Assembly (NCBI GenBank): GCA_026168455.1
Contig: CM047426.1
Location: 85,835,986 to 85,899,985 of the forward strand
Direction of reading: 5' to 3'
Length of the DNA: 64,000 bases
DNA from: Theocolax elegans
Lineage: Eukaryota; Arthropoda; Insecta; Hymenoptera; Cerocephalidae
The stretch's first letter is position 1; every line of letters starts with the position of its first letter. The position numbers were made by a program, and so were the translations under genes. The notes under the pieces were generated by a model that saw only the letters and a program-made list of their open reading frames with translations, was not told where the DNA came from and searched no databases. Positions 50,280 through 63,600 of this stretch are shown piece after piece.

Positions 50280-51902
50280 TTACTCAATAACTCCAGGAAT
50301 TTTTATTAAATTCATTTTAGTTTTGTTAAAAGTTATACGGTCATGAATTTCAGTTATGATTCCAGTAGCAATTGTGCATTTTTGTTCTCTTATCGTGAAA
50401 GTTTGACCCACTAGCATTGGCATACAGTCTAATAACGTTAATCTTGCTTTGGTGTGCTCACCTGGCATGAGCATATTTGTATTACCCGGTAACAATAAAT
50501 CAACTCTCGTATAAATATTCCATGTTGTACTATATAAAATAGAACAATATCCATGTTGCTAAAATAAATTTTACATTAGTAGATTAATTATTAATATTTA
50601 ATGACTGATTTTTAAAGATAACTTACTGGAAGAGGTCTATGCCTGCCTCCTTCGTTGGTATGTAATAGATATATTTGAGCTTCATAATGGTTACTAAGTT
50701 TTTTTGAATTTCTTGCACAAATCCACATCCCTCTGCGAATGGCATTCAATTTTATTCCTCTTAACAGTGCACCAACATTTTCACCAGCTAATGCTTCAGG
50801 TACACTTTTTTGAAATACCTTCATAAAAGAAAAATTTATTTAAACTATTTTACATGATTTTCAAATTTTCTTACATTTAAAATTGTACCTGAATATCAGT
50901 AATAACTGTTTTCATTATTTCATCATATCCTACAATGTCTGCTTCACTACCTTTCTTAATTATACCTGTTTTAATAGTTCCAATTACAACTGTTCCTCTT
51001 CCAGGTACATTAAAAAAGTTGTCAACTGGTAAAATAAAAGGAGCTTTGTAGTCTCTTTCAGGTGGTGCAAAATAATCATCAAGAGCATTAAGCAAAGCCT
51101 GTATTGATGGAATTCCATATTTTGATGTATCTCCTTGTAATGCTAATAAACCAGAGCCTCTTACAAAAGGACTATTTTCACTATCGAAACCAAAATTATC
51201 AAGTAATTCTCTAATTTCTAGTTCAACTAAATCTAATACTTCATCATCAGCAAGATCGGCCTATTACAAAGAAAAACATGAAGTTATACAAATATTTGAC
51301 TTAATAATAAAAAATTAAAAACATATAATTTTAATATATTTAAATCAAGATCTTACTTTATTAATAAATACTACAATTTGTTTTATTCCAACTTGCTTTG
51401 CTAGGAGTAGATGCTCTACAGTTTGTGGCATAGGACCATCATCTGCTGCTACTACCAAAATAGCTCCATCCATTTGCGATGCACCACTAATCATGTTTTT
51501 AATAAAATCTAAATGTCCAGGACAATCTGTGTGAGCATATCTCCTTTTCTTAGTTTTATAGCCAATGTGAGCAATGTTGATTGTAATACCACGTGCTTTT
51601 TCTTCAGGTGCTTTATCAATTTCATCATATGATACATATTTACATGATTTATCCTGGTTAGACAAATATTTTGTAATTGCAGCTGTAATAGTTGTTTTTC
51701 CATGATCTACATGTCCAATTGTACCCACATTGCAAATAGCAATGGAATCATCTGCATCTTTCGAATAAAAACGTTGAATGTACAAACTATTACACACATT
51801 CATTGAATTAACATTTATTTTATAAAGGTTTCTAGCTTTTGTATTAACATTTTGTAATTTTCTACAGTTCAAAGAATATAATAATATTCTTTTCATCAAC
51901 AT
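50280..51902 (-). CDS. TUFM: Mitochondrial elongation factor Tu, 462 aa
   Basis: Four exons on the minus strand (51902-51357, 51260-50889, 50818-50627, 50558-50280) join in phase 0 to 463 codons including TAA. Residues 1-47 form a mitochondrial presequence rich in Lys, Arg and Asn, ending near RFYSKD. GTPase motifs are intact: G1 GHVDHGKT (63-70), the switch region [11 protein letters not shown]3 DCPGH (126-130) and G4 NKAD (181-184, split by an intron). Domain 2 ([15 protein letters not shown]) and domain 3 ([18 protein letters not shown]) follow. It delivers aminoacyl-tRNA to the mitochondrial ribosome. Oddities: [11 protein letters not shown] and NKADL replace the usual AHVDCPGHADY and NKCD, suggesting a diverged paralogue such as the fly mEFTu2 type. 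Insects may carry two such genes, so which one this is stays open. Confidence 0.93.
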
Positions 51903-52790
51903 TTTCTCAAGACCTCCTATAAGATACCTAGGCTACATAAACAAAAAATTTTCTTAACAAAATTTTAAAGGTTATATCAGAAATTTAAATCTTATACAGT
52001 GAATACTTACTTACTTTTATTTACAAACAATTATTAACATTATTTCTTGCGATATTATAATTTTATTGCCACCTCAAAGAAACGTAAAGGAGAATATACT
52101 GCTATTTTATTTAGTTTTCTTAATAAAGCTTCGGTACCGCAAAATAAGATATACACATGTTGTTATAATGGAGCAGACAACTTTAAAGTTTAGTGAATTA
52201 TAAATAAAATCGATCAATATGTAGGTACGTATATATACATATATGTTAAATAAAAATTTAATTATTTATTTTAAATGCAGACATTACATATATTTCCTTT
52301 TTATAATATATTATTATATTATTAAATTAGTGTTGTGTATACTATATTATTTTTAATCGATCTATGTAGAGCACATGTCTGTCAGGGCCCATAGGTATGC
52401 TGTGTATGTTAATTTGGCATTCCTTAGAGAAATTTGTTATTTTTATAAATGATTAAAATTATTACGTACGTTGAAAATATAAAAAAATGAAAACATTAGT
52501 TTGAATAATAATATAATTTTTAAAAGTTAAGAAAAAAATAATAATGCATTGAATTATTGGTGTAAATTTATGACACTTAAAGATTTATTATAATTAAAAT
52601 AAGAATTATAGACTCTTTAGCAATAACATATATAATTGAAAAAGTAAATTATTTATCTATATTCATAAATAAATGTGTTAACTCAACTAGGCACAAAAGA
52701 TTATAGAATAAAAAAGTAAAACCCAAGGTTTTGTTAAATCTTATTTTTTAAAAAAAGGTATCAATCGAAGAATGACAGATTGTCGGTCAG
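51903..52790. other. AT-rich intergenic sequence
   Basis: Contains the 5' flank of the EF-Tu gene near 51,910-52,060. No gene or repeat recognised beyond that. Confidence 0.4.
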
Positions 52791-52799
52791 GTGATTGGT

Positions 52800-53215
52800 C
52801 TCAAAACGTCTAGCAGGTCACCGTAACGATCCACGCAAGCGCAAAATGAATAAAATAGTTTTGTGACGGTCAGTAAACATCCATAACGGTGTTCAAATCC
52901 CTGTAGAAAAAAGAAAAGAGACGGATAAACGCGCTTATGTGGTTTGTTGACCTAAGAAAGACGAAGAGGAAAAAAGAGACAGAGCGAGGGAGCGAAGAGA
53001 GGAGCGCAGAGTGCGAGTCGTCGCGCGACGTCACGTATACACGTACACACACACATTGAAAAGAGAAAAAGTGCTACAGGGAGACAGACACAGCGCGTGT
53101 GTAACCCATCCAGTGAGTTCCTTAGCTAGTGTCATCCGTGAGCGCGAATGAACTTGCGGTTGTCGCCTTACTCCTAGGAAAAGTCAAGTGTCGCGCCCAG
53201 GAAGCGAGAGAGAAG
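52800..53215 (+). other. Candidate promoter and non-coding first exon
   Basis: A sharply less AT-rich block in AT-rich surroundings, rich in gagag tracts and CpG (for example cgtcgcgcgacgtcacg at about 53,017-53,033). It ends in the strong splice donor GAGAAG|gtaagttt at 53215/53216. No coding frame is convincing. This is what a non-coding 5' exon of a gene running to the right would look like; no coding exon was identified. Confidence 0.4.
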
Positions 53216-53720
53216 GTAAGTTTCAAGGTGCAGTCAGTGTAAGGTGTCCCTTTTATTTACAAGAGGGCGAGGCACTGCAGCAATTAGAGAGAGAGATATA
53301 TATCGCGTGGTGATGTGTATGTGTCTCTTTGCTCGCTCTGCCTATACTACTATTTTCTCCGTCCTTCTTCTTCCTGCTTTTCTCTTCTCTCTGCTGGTGC
53401 TACTGCTGCTGCTGCTACTGCTGCCCGCTGTGTAGTATATGCACGGATTTTATTAGTGAGTCGCGACTTGTGCTTATTGTAAATGCGAGTCACGCTCCAA
53501 AGTGTTTACGTACACGGAGAGTTTACCCAATTCCCTGATTTGTGATGTACCTATTTTACAAACAAAAGTGATTGTGGAATTAGCTTTTATTGCACATATA
53601 CCTATATATATATACATGTATAATATTTATATGTATGTATATGCATATATATATATATATGTGCGTGTGTGCATATGTTTGTGTGCATGTACCTATATGT
53701 GATACCAGTTGTCGCTGGAT
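53216..53720. repeat. Low-complexity block: GCT-type triplets and TA/TG microsatellite
   Basis: Around 53,395-53,425 ctgctg/ctactg triplets recur, and 53,590-53,700 is a compound (TA)n/(TG)n tract. The short open frames covering them are products of the repeats. Confidence 0.7.
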
Positions 53721-56700
53721 GGTGAAATTGTGATACTGTGACTATATACTTTTGGAACTCTATTATAATAGAGTCACAGGAACCTGGAGCATTTGACCTG
53801 AACAGCAATTATTATACTACTTAAGCGTGAGATGTACTTAGGTATTGCAACTCTTGGTCATTCCATTTAATAATGATAGATAGTGTATTATAACATCAGA
53901 GTATATGTACTCGTGAGAGTTACATTGTTTTGAGGGAGATAGCGTTCATGGACTTTGCGTGTGAAATGGATAGAAATCGCATATACTTCTTTGTAAAACT
54001 AATGGTTCTTGTATCAATCTATTGCGATTAACAAAATTAAGAAAGATTTAAAGTATAATGTAACATCATTTGAATGAATAATCAAGTTTTACTATCATTT
54101 TTAAGTTATACCGGAAACTATATTAATGCATAATATTTGTATCATTGGCTTTTCTTTATTATTTTATCTAATCTTCTATTTTTAAGTTTAAATCAGCATA
54201 AAAAAGTAAAATTTCTTGTGTCTTTAATACTTTAAAATGTCTTAAATGTTATTATCGTACATATAAATTATTTACGATACAATAAACTTTCAAATTGAGT
54301 AGTTAGAATAACGGGAAAATGTATTTGTAATATCCAATTATAGATAGTAATTTTCTATTTTATAATCACTATATTGAGCTTTAGACTTTTTATTTATATA
54401 ATCACAAAAAATTAATTTTTTATTTTTATGGCAACTTAAGAAAACAACAGATTTTGTGCTTTAAGTATTTTTATTATATACTATATATTCAGATCAATGA
54501 CTCACAATGGTTTAATGTTTTTTTATGTTCTTTGTACATCTTTTGTACAGAAATTCTCTAGATTATTTTTAGTATATTTAAAATTTACTTTCTAAACAAT
54601 GTTATTAAACCATTGACATGTATTTACAGATAAATGTATATTTTTTTTATGGTAAATTCAAATCATAATTACACACCATATTGCGATTCTAGCATTTGAA
54701 TAATTAATGTAGAAGCAGAGCATTCATTGAATAAGCATAATGAATTCAGCTAAGATCCTGAAAGTTGAATATTTGATTAATTATAGTAAATCAACAGCTA
54801 ATTTGCGTTTATACTTTAAATCTACCAATTTATTTGCAATCTATAGTAGTAGAACAATAAGTTTAATAATTTTATACTTTAAATTTAATTTTACTTTGTT
54901 GTTTCAATTTATATAAATATAATTACATAAATATAATCATTAATGAAAGTAGAAAATAACAAGAGCAACTACATAAGTTATACACAAGGACATTTGCTTT
55001 CTTGCTGTTTTTTATCCTCGTGATGAGCTGGTTTTAATGGATTAAAAATTTGCAAGTTGTCGATTTAAAAAAAGTTTTTACAAATTCTTGGTACTAATAG
55101 TGTTAGCTTGTCTTTTTAACAGTGTTTAATAATTCATATATTTTTTTCCTATATATTTCATATTAATTTATAAATTATTCAATATTACAAGGCTTCAGAT
55201 TTTTATATAAATTGTAAAAATAATCTTAAACAGTACCATAATTGTGTAAAATTACAGAAATTTTAATTTAATGTAATTTATTTTATGAATGTAAAATATT
55301 ACAGAAACTTTTTTTGTAATACAATGTTTCTTAATGTTTAGATTGTAATATGGCTTTATCTTATTTAAATAAGACAGATGTTCTTGAATGCGGATAGTCA
55401 TTGCAACACTGAGAATGATTGTAAACTATAGAAGGTATTATTTCTTATCAATTTTAATACAGATTTTTTAAAATCAGAGGTTTTTTATAAAATGCAACAT
55501 ATTGCCAGTTTTAAGTAATTATTGTAATATTATACAGTCATAAAAGCGTTTGAATTGTATTAATTATAACAGTTATTATAACAATTTACTAATTACTATT
55601 TTTTGTTAATTTTTTTTATTTTACAACTATTATCAAATAGTTATCAGGTAGATAACAAAGTACATTTATCGTAAAGTTTTTATCAAAAAATTTATGAAGT
55701 ACACGTAGGTAATTTAAACAAAAAAATTATTTTTCTCAACCCATACTAGTACAGTATACATCTTAAAACAACAGGTGCAGATTGTATCAGCGACAGCGTC
55801 GCACTATCTGTCAAAGTATAGCCACGCGATAAGACCGTAAAGACGCTCGGCGTATCCGACACTGCAAAGGACGTAGACCCACTATTTTCGGTGCGCGTGA
55901 CTACTGTTTACAAATCGATGCTACGAAACAGCATCCGAGCGCGTATACAAAAACCAGTAATTATTATAGTCGGCATGTTTAATTTAAAAAAAAGGCTTAA
56001 AAAATATGTAGATTTGCTGTTAATTGTTAGATAGTATTTGTAATATTCAGTTTAAATGGGCTTGTACGATAAAAGAGTGGTTTTCACAAATTAACTTTAA
56101 TAATCCTCACACAATAATCTCGAAGTAGTAAAAAAATTAAAAAAGAACGCATGTTTCAATTAAAAATACGCTTTCATTATTTTCCGTAATTCATATACCG
56201 AGATACGTTTAATTTTGATTCATAACATTTGTTTAGAAAATGTTTGGATTGAAAATTAGACCAATATTTTCTAGTTGAAATATTTCTTGCGACGTCATAA
56301 TGTCATACCGGTTTTGTATTTGTCGTCAGCAAACTTTTAACGTCTTTGCTATATTGCTTTCAATTTAGATGACTGAATAATGTTATAAATACAATGTTAT
56401 AATACTGAAAAATGTGTGTTATAAATTCAAAATTTATTTAAAATTATTAGTTATTATTATTTTTATTTACATATAGTTTAATTATGGTTTATGTAGTAAA
56501 ATAATACAAATTTTTTAATAAGATTTTTTTAATTACCCGATCGTGCTGTTGAAAATTTTAATAAAATTTATGTATCATGGTAATAATTTGCTGCTATACT
56601 GTAAGGAAAGAGTAGTTAATGATAAATAATTAACGAAACATTACGTATATATCTAGAATCTATATAGACGAACTATCAAATTCGATACCTGCTTATCGAT

Positions 56701-59700
56701 TTCGGCTCCATCGATAAAAATTGTACAATAACAAACTTTTTACGACACATCGTAACTTTCGTACTGTACAAAATTTGCCTACATTATTACGTCCTGTCTC
56801 GTGTAAACAACATGCTCTTTTTTAACCTTATAGATCCTTCGATAAAAATTAATAATATAAAATCGATCGATTGTAAATGATCGACTTTTGCTATAGGGAG
56901 GCATATAGTTAGTCCATGATCCGGGAGACTCTTATCAATCAATAAACTCACGGCCGGCGTCGAACGGTTAATGTTATTAAGCTGTACGCCGCCGTGGAAT
57001 CCTTACTCGCGGCTGCTTTTGGCGCGGCAACTGTGACGTACGTGTAGGCGGTTAGCTCCTCTCTCGGTACGCTATTAGGAAAGTATATATGACTGCGTCA
57101 TTCGGGAGGGGACGTGTTTTTTTGCACGAGAGTTAATTAGCGATAGCATGGTGCTTTCTTTTTTTTTGTAAAGGTGCTTCGTGTATGCTTTGTAAAGAAA
57201 AAAAAATTAGTTGACATTGCAGAAAGGAAGTTTTGAGGAAAGCAGTTTTGCAAATATTCTTTATATAAATATAAAGTGTAGGCAAATGTGATTTTGAAAT
57301 GTAACGTTTAGAAGTAACTTTTCGTTATAAAAATATTATGATTATAAATTTTAAATGATAATTTCGTAAAATGTAGTAAATTTGGCGACCTGAATTATCG
57401 CGTGGGTATTTACTCTTTCTGCTAAATTATAACGATACAGCCGTCAATTTTTAAGATACGCAAAACGTTATGTATTATATTAACATTTTATTATCAATTG
57501 TATGATAAACTTTTTAATTCATTCTCTAATCTGTGTATAATCTGTATAACAATTAAACTTACATTTGCAGTGAAAATAAAATATAAAATGTATTTATTAA
57601 GTACTATAATGTAAATTTTATTATATATATATAACTTCATAATTCTATTTTTAATAAAAAAACATTAATTAAAAGAAAAGCACAAATTTATATAATATAG
57701 AAGAATGATGAAAAAAGTACAATTACATTCGTATAGTAAAGCTTTAAACAAGTTTATAATTGAATTAACTTTACTTTATTAAACATGTGTTAGGCATATT
57801 CGTTAACTTTCAACACATGTGTGTTTGTAACTTTTAACGCTCTTAAACTTTTAAAAGTAAAAATATTTCCTGTATTTTTTATGTATCCTAAAATCACAGA
57901 ATACCTGTACACATTTTAAAAAGAGGTCACGTTTCGCTATGTTCCGAATTTCGTCATTTCAACGACGTATAGGGCTGCGATTTTGAGGACGTGAAAAACT
58001 CATTGACGCGATATATTATTATAATATAAATATATTTAAAAAAAAGAGTTCATTCTACTGTACGCATATCAAAAATGTGTTAGTATATTTTTCCCGCATT
58101 GCGATGGTTGCATTCCTGTAAACGGTGTAGTTATCTTTTTTCCCATCGAAAACATATACATGCTCATATTTTCCTTGTTTACTACTTAATTTTAAATACA
58201 ATGATGTCTTTACATATTTTGGTAACTCACGCGTAGAAAAATTAAATTCTATATTTGTCCTCGACTTACGCGACGACAAGACGAAAAAGAAGCATATAAT
58301 ATGTATTTCGAGGCTGAAGATTGTCTGAATAGTTTAAAAGAAAGCTCAACTTTGTTACGTAAAAAGGAATAAGAATTTTCGTATTTAATAAGTAAATTTA
58401 AAAGGGCCTTCGAGTAATTGGACTTATGAATATTATTGTGTATGGCGAAATTTAAAAACTGTGTTTAAATATTATTTAATATATTAATTAATTATCGTTT
58501 ATTAATTACGTGATATAAAAGATGTTAAGGTATCAATTGAGTGTATAAGATATCAATTGAAAAAAATTTTAATTTTTTATCATCATACTTTTGATTAAAA
58601 ATAATTTGTAATTATTGGACTTCGGAAATTATATAGAGCTATATTGATTCTTCTTTATATTAAAAACATGTTAATATATTAAAACTATTTGGATATAAAT
58701 AGATTATCTAATTAAACTAAATAAACAGTAGTTAATTATAATCGGTATTGATTATTAGGTCAGTGAATTGTTTGACGTAACATAAATCATGTTGTACTAC
58801 AGCAGCAAAATTTCAAATAATTCTCGTATTGTAAGTCCAAAAATTCAACCATTTGATTGCGTTGATAAATTAAAAAGTAAATTTCTCGAGAATAAAAAAA
58901 GTTAAATAACCAATATATTGGCAATCGCATTTATGAATCCGAACATCTAGGAAGGACGTATATTTGAGTTTTAGCAAAAATACACACATACTAAACTGAT
59001 GGATCTGTCACGCAGAATCAACAAGGACTCTTTGTTCCGTTGTTGCTCCCTCAAAGTTTCATCTGTTCGGTCACGAGGCAACACTCGCACAGCAATGACC
59101 CAAATACTTGACATTGAATGGAATCGTGTTGTTGCGGACGTATATGCCAGAATATATATACATAGCGTCCCTGATGATGATTAATCCCACGGTGTATCTA
59201 AGTTTTTACTACTCGTATTATCAACCGCGAATTGGTGATCGACTTGAGTTCGACATTCTTTGCGCATTTTATTTCTTTTTGCAAGTTCGGAGAATCTCAT
59301 TAATTAATCAATCGTTTGATAAGATTTTTATTACTGGTATGCACACTACTGGTGTGGTTGTGTACATTTTTTCTTATTATGCATTTTTTACATTATTTGA
59401 GATCTGGAATATTATAAATGTGTGTTAATTTTAATATGTTTTTTAAATTTTTTAATATATATTTTTACTTAAGCTACATTTTCTATACCTTTGCAAATGT
59501 GAATCATAAGTATGTTTTAATATAAGCAATTATTTATTTATGAAATATTTGTAAACATAATTTTGTAACGTATTAGTTCTCAAAACTTTGCGTACATGTG
59601 TAACTATTTTTTAAAAATATTTTTTAATTTTTAGTGCAAAAACTCGCTTTATTTGACTTAAATTTCCTGCTGCCAGCTGTAAATTTATAGATGTGTGTAA

Positions 59701-60574
59701 ATTTTTATCCGCTGATTACACAAAAAAATTTCAAACAAATGTGTATACGTTTAGTAATACTTTAATAGTTTCATTCCTATACTTTTATAAGCGTCGTTCA
59801 ATGGATTATCATTTTTTATTACTATAATTATATTTGAATGTAATTATATTAACACCATCAGACCTATTACTAATTTCTATTGTTAATTTTTTTTCAATCT
59901 TTGATACATTAATACGAAAATATTGAGCGTTCCTCTTATAAATGCAACTCTATTTCATTGCTTTAAAAGCGCAAGTGTCAGGTAACGGTAAATGTATCTT
60001 TGCGATATGATCGCATAATCCTTCTACTTATCGAGCGTGTGTAGTAGTTTAACATGAGTGAGCCCAAGAGGTTGTTACGCGTTATTCCATCTATTAATTC
60101 AACTTTTCTGTCAATCAGCTGATCAATTTACCTATGATAAAAACAAAATCATAGCGTTGAAACCTATTTTATAAATTGCCGTACTTATCTAGAATTTTTT
60201 TATTTTTCAGTTATATATTTTATCAAGTTAAAAAGTATAGTTATTAAAAACTCTAATTACGTCGGGATTTGAACCCGAATCTTTAAATTGACATCCGTCA
60301 AGGAAGCAAGTATTTTACTGTTTGAATGATTGATAACTCGGTGCATTGAATATTTTTGAACGTGATCGGCATAGTTAAACAAATTTTACAGGAATATATA
60401 TAGTATATTTTTATTAATTCTCATTTTCGAAGGAAATATGTATGAAAATATTAGTAGGATAAAACACATATAATGATCAAATTTATTCTTAAATTTAGTA
60501 ATATATCAAACTTAAATGTTATCATCCCATATTGTTACAATATTAAATTAACATAATCAATCGAACTGTTACAG
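53721..60574. other. Long AT-rich non-coding stretch with two GC-richer islands
   Basis: No protein recognised. Two islands stand out: 55,775-55,960 and 56,920-57,130, the latter with ggcgcggcaactgtgacgta. A third, milder one at 58,990-59,180 is open in one frame for 61 codons but matches nothing I know. The whole may be one or more large introns, with the islands as enhancers, promoters or non-coding exons. Confidence 0.35.
60255..60335 (-). mobile_element. tRNA-like remnant
   Basis: On the minus strand a T-arm-like gattcgggttcaaatcccga (5-bp stem, 7-nt loop) is preceded by a degenerate D-arm and a purine-rich anticodon region. The acceptor ends do not pair and the anticodon stem is imperfect, so it is a tRNA pseudogene or the head of a SINE, not a working tRNA. 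Confidence 0.4.
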
Positions 60575-60639
60575 GAGCCTCTGGCGTGTGGATTTATTTG
60601 GAGTCTCGCTAAAAGGAACGGCACGATAACACAATAACC
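60575..60639 (+). other. Candidate 65-bp non-coding exon
   Basis: A good acceptor (cgaactgttacag) and a consensus donor (AACC|gtaagtacc) bracket a less AT-rich segment starting gagcctctggcgtgtgg. All three frames contain a stop before or near the end, so it would be untranslated. It could belong with the first-exon candidate ending at 53215. Confidence 0.33.
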
Positions 60640-63600
60640 GTAAGTACCAACTGCGTTTAAGTTGGTGGCTAAGTGGTTCTTTTTTTAGATGCGCTGCTAT
60701 ACCTCCTTTCTATATAGCGATCGGGAGGGTTTGCATGAATTTTTTAGTTTCCTGCTCTTTAGGAAGAACCCTTTCAGGGTATTATAGATAATTAAGTAGG
60801 ATTATTGATGATATTGAGAGACGTCTCGTGGTACTGATTAACCAAGAGTTAAAAATATGATTAAAAAATTAATTAATTTAAATTTACTTTTTCTTTTATT
60901 TATTTCATTAAAATTTATAGACAAAAAGTATTTGTTATTATTCGCTCGAATATAATTGTTTAAAATTATTTGTTAAAATTAAATCTTCTAACTTCCTACA
61001 ACATAATAAGTATTGTGGAAAAAATACATTTCTTTGCGCCAATGAGTTGCTTAGAAAATCAACTACTATATGGAATAAAAAAGTATCTACTGGCGTATTG
61101 ATGCATACGAACCGCGGAAGCTATCTAAAAATATTATTTAATACTGAACCTCTAAAAAATGAAATTATTAATAGGAAATCAAGACGATTCTTAAAATGAG
61201 AGGCTGTGCTAAAAAATTTTAAGAATTAAGAAAATAATTTTAATTACTTTTTCCTAAGGATTTAGAAAAAATAATACTTTTATTTCGCTTTAGCGATATT
61301 TAGATGCTTCAAAAATACTTTATGTACATTTATTTGTTTCACATTATTCATATTTTCGGTATATCGAACCATAAAATTGGTAATAAAACTCATTTATAAT
61401 GTTGTACGATTAATATTCGTCACACTTGTTTAGAAATATAACGCAAATACTTTTTTAAAAGTGTGATAATAATTATATAGTATTAATTCAAATACTAAAC
61501 ATTTCTATATATGAAACACATATTCACAACACAATTACTTATATATTTATATCTGAGTTGATCAAAATTTCCAATTAACTATCTATATATTACTAGCGTA
61601 TGATGTTTCATAAATTTAACGTTTGAATTAGTTAACAATATTTCGTAAACGTACAATTTGATTCCTGCAATATGTTCAAATCGCTGACCTGTAATATATA
61701 ATCGATGTTAACGTTACACTGTTAAATCATGTGAAATATTAAGAACACTCAAATATTTTGTAATGACATGTCTAGCAAGCTAATTTAATAGAGATTTAGA
61801 TAATTTTATTTCGCTAATGAGTAATTTTTATAAAGTTTAATCATTTTTTTCAGTTAATAATATTTTAAAGAAATTGTTATTAACTAGTAAGCTATTAATT
61901 TTATTATATTTAAAAATTTAATTTATTTTTCAATTTCTTGTTAAATGTTCTTAAAATAAAAAAGTTATATTTTATATATACTTATATTAAAAAGTGTATG
62001 TGTGGATTGATTTTCAAAGAGAAATTCCTCTATATCACAGGAGATAAAAATTTCCTATTCTAAAGAGAATATAGAAACCTGTTCTTTACTAATGTCATCT
62101 CCTTTTAGGAGATCATTATGGCGATAAATGATTTAAACATGATTAAAAAATAATTAATTTGAAATTGTTGAATTATGTTTGATAGCTTTATTAATGCAAA
62201 ATATTCAATTTTTCATCAATTGTTAATAAAATATTTTTATGATATAATTAAATGAACTATATCCCCAAGTATGCATTTCACCGCAATTTAATCAAAATGT
62301 AAAATATTAAAGTTTTTTGTTAACTACTTTTTATAATCGAAATGTGTTCTTTTATCTGTACGTTTCATCATAACTATGGTTGTTTTATGTAGTAAAAAGA
62401 CGTACAATGTTAGATGTAAAAACTGTACGTCTAATCAGAACTATGGTTGTTTTATATACAGTAAACAGATGTACAATGTTGGATTAAGCTTTACTATCGT
62501 GTGTATTCGAAATTCGCGATCTTTTCTCTACAACTGCACTTTCTAAGTCCATCGACCAGCACTTCTGACGGTTAATACACTCGCACGAAATTGACTTGCG
62601 TGCATCTAACGTTATCTCGCGAGCTCGATTATTAAAGTCTTCAGGATCGTTTCGTTCTTCTGATAAACACGTGTTTTGACGTTTCGATGTTCTTGTTAAA
62701 TACGCTATATATTTTTTCAAAATCGATTTTAATTTTTGAGATGAATTTTGACAGCATTGAGATATTTGTAGACATTTTTCATATTTTCAATTTATGTAGT
62801 TACTGATAAAAAATGAGTGTGAATTTATATTATTAAAAGAATAAGATTTAGAATTAAATTATCAACTATAGAGATATATGAAGATAAAATAACATATATA
62901 TTATGATGATATTATTTTATTAAAATTCATAATTACTTATGTGATAAAAGTTGAATTTTGCTAGAAATTGCATGGTACATATTAGGTTATCTGCTATAGT
63001 CATAGGATTTTCGTCGCGTTTTGGAGCATTACTTATTGGTTGGATTAGCGAAATTCATCGCAGACGGGCAAGACTATTTTGCGTTCGACGGCCGAGATAT
63101 GACCTTAGAAAAGGTAAAATCCATTGTATGAACTTTTGGAGTCTTTGTGTCTCACGGATTATGGTCACCAAGTGCTTATCATACAATTTTTTATTTTTTC
63201 GGTATTTTATTATACCACGTCACTAAGATTTCTATAATATTATAATTAACTTTACCGTTTTATTTAACAAATGCATCACTTGCTTTTCACATAAAGATTG
63301 TTGTGCTTTTTTGTAGAATATAGGACAATTAAAAATGTTGATAAAAATTTTCGTAACTTAACATGCACACACATTCACATATACCTGCATACGTAAATAA
63401 TATTTATATTTAATCCACTGATTAATATCATTTTATATATAATATCTAAAATCAACCTTATTAAAACGTCTCTAAAAGTAAAAGTATTTATGGATCACTA
63501 TTGAAAAATTGAAAAACTCACACATGCACACATATATACATATATAATAATACTGTTGAAATACAATAAATTTAACGACAAATGGTGTAAAAAGAGAACA

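Noticed and set aside
58055..58279. 74-aa minus-strand frame
   Set aside because: It starts at TTG, has no recognised motif, and sits in AT-rich sequence where such frames occur by chance.
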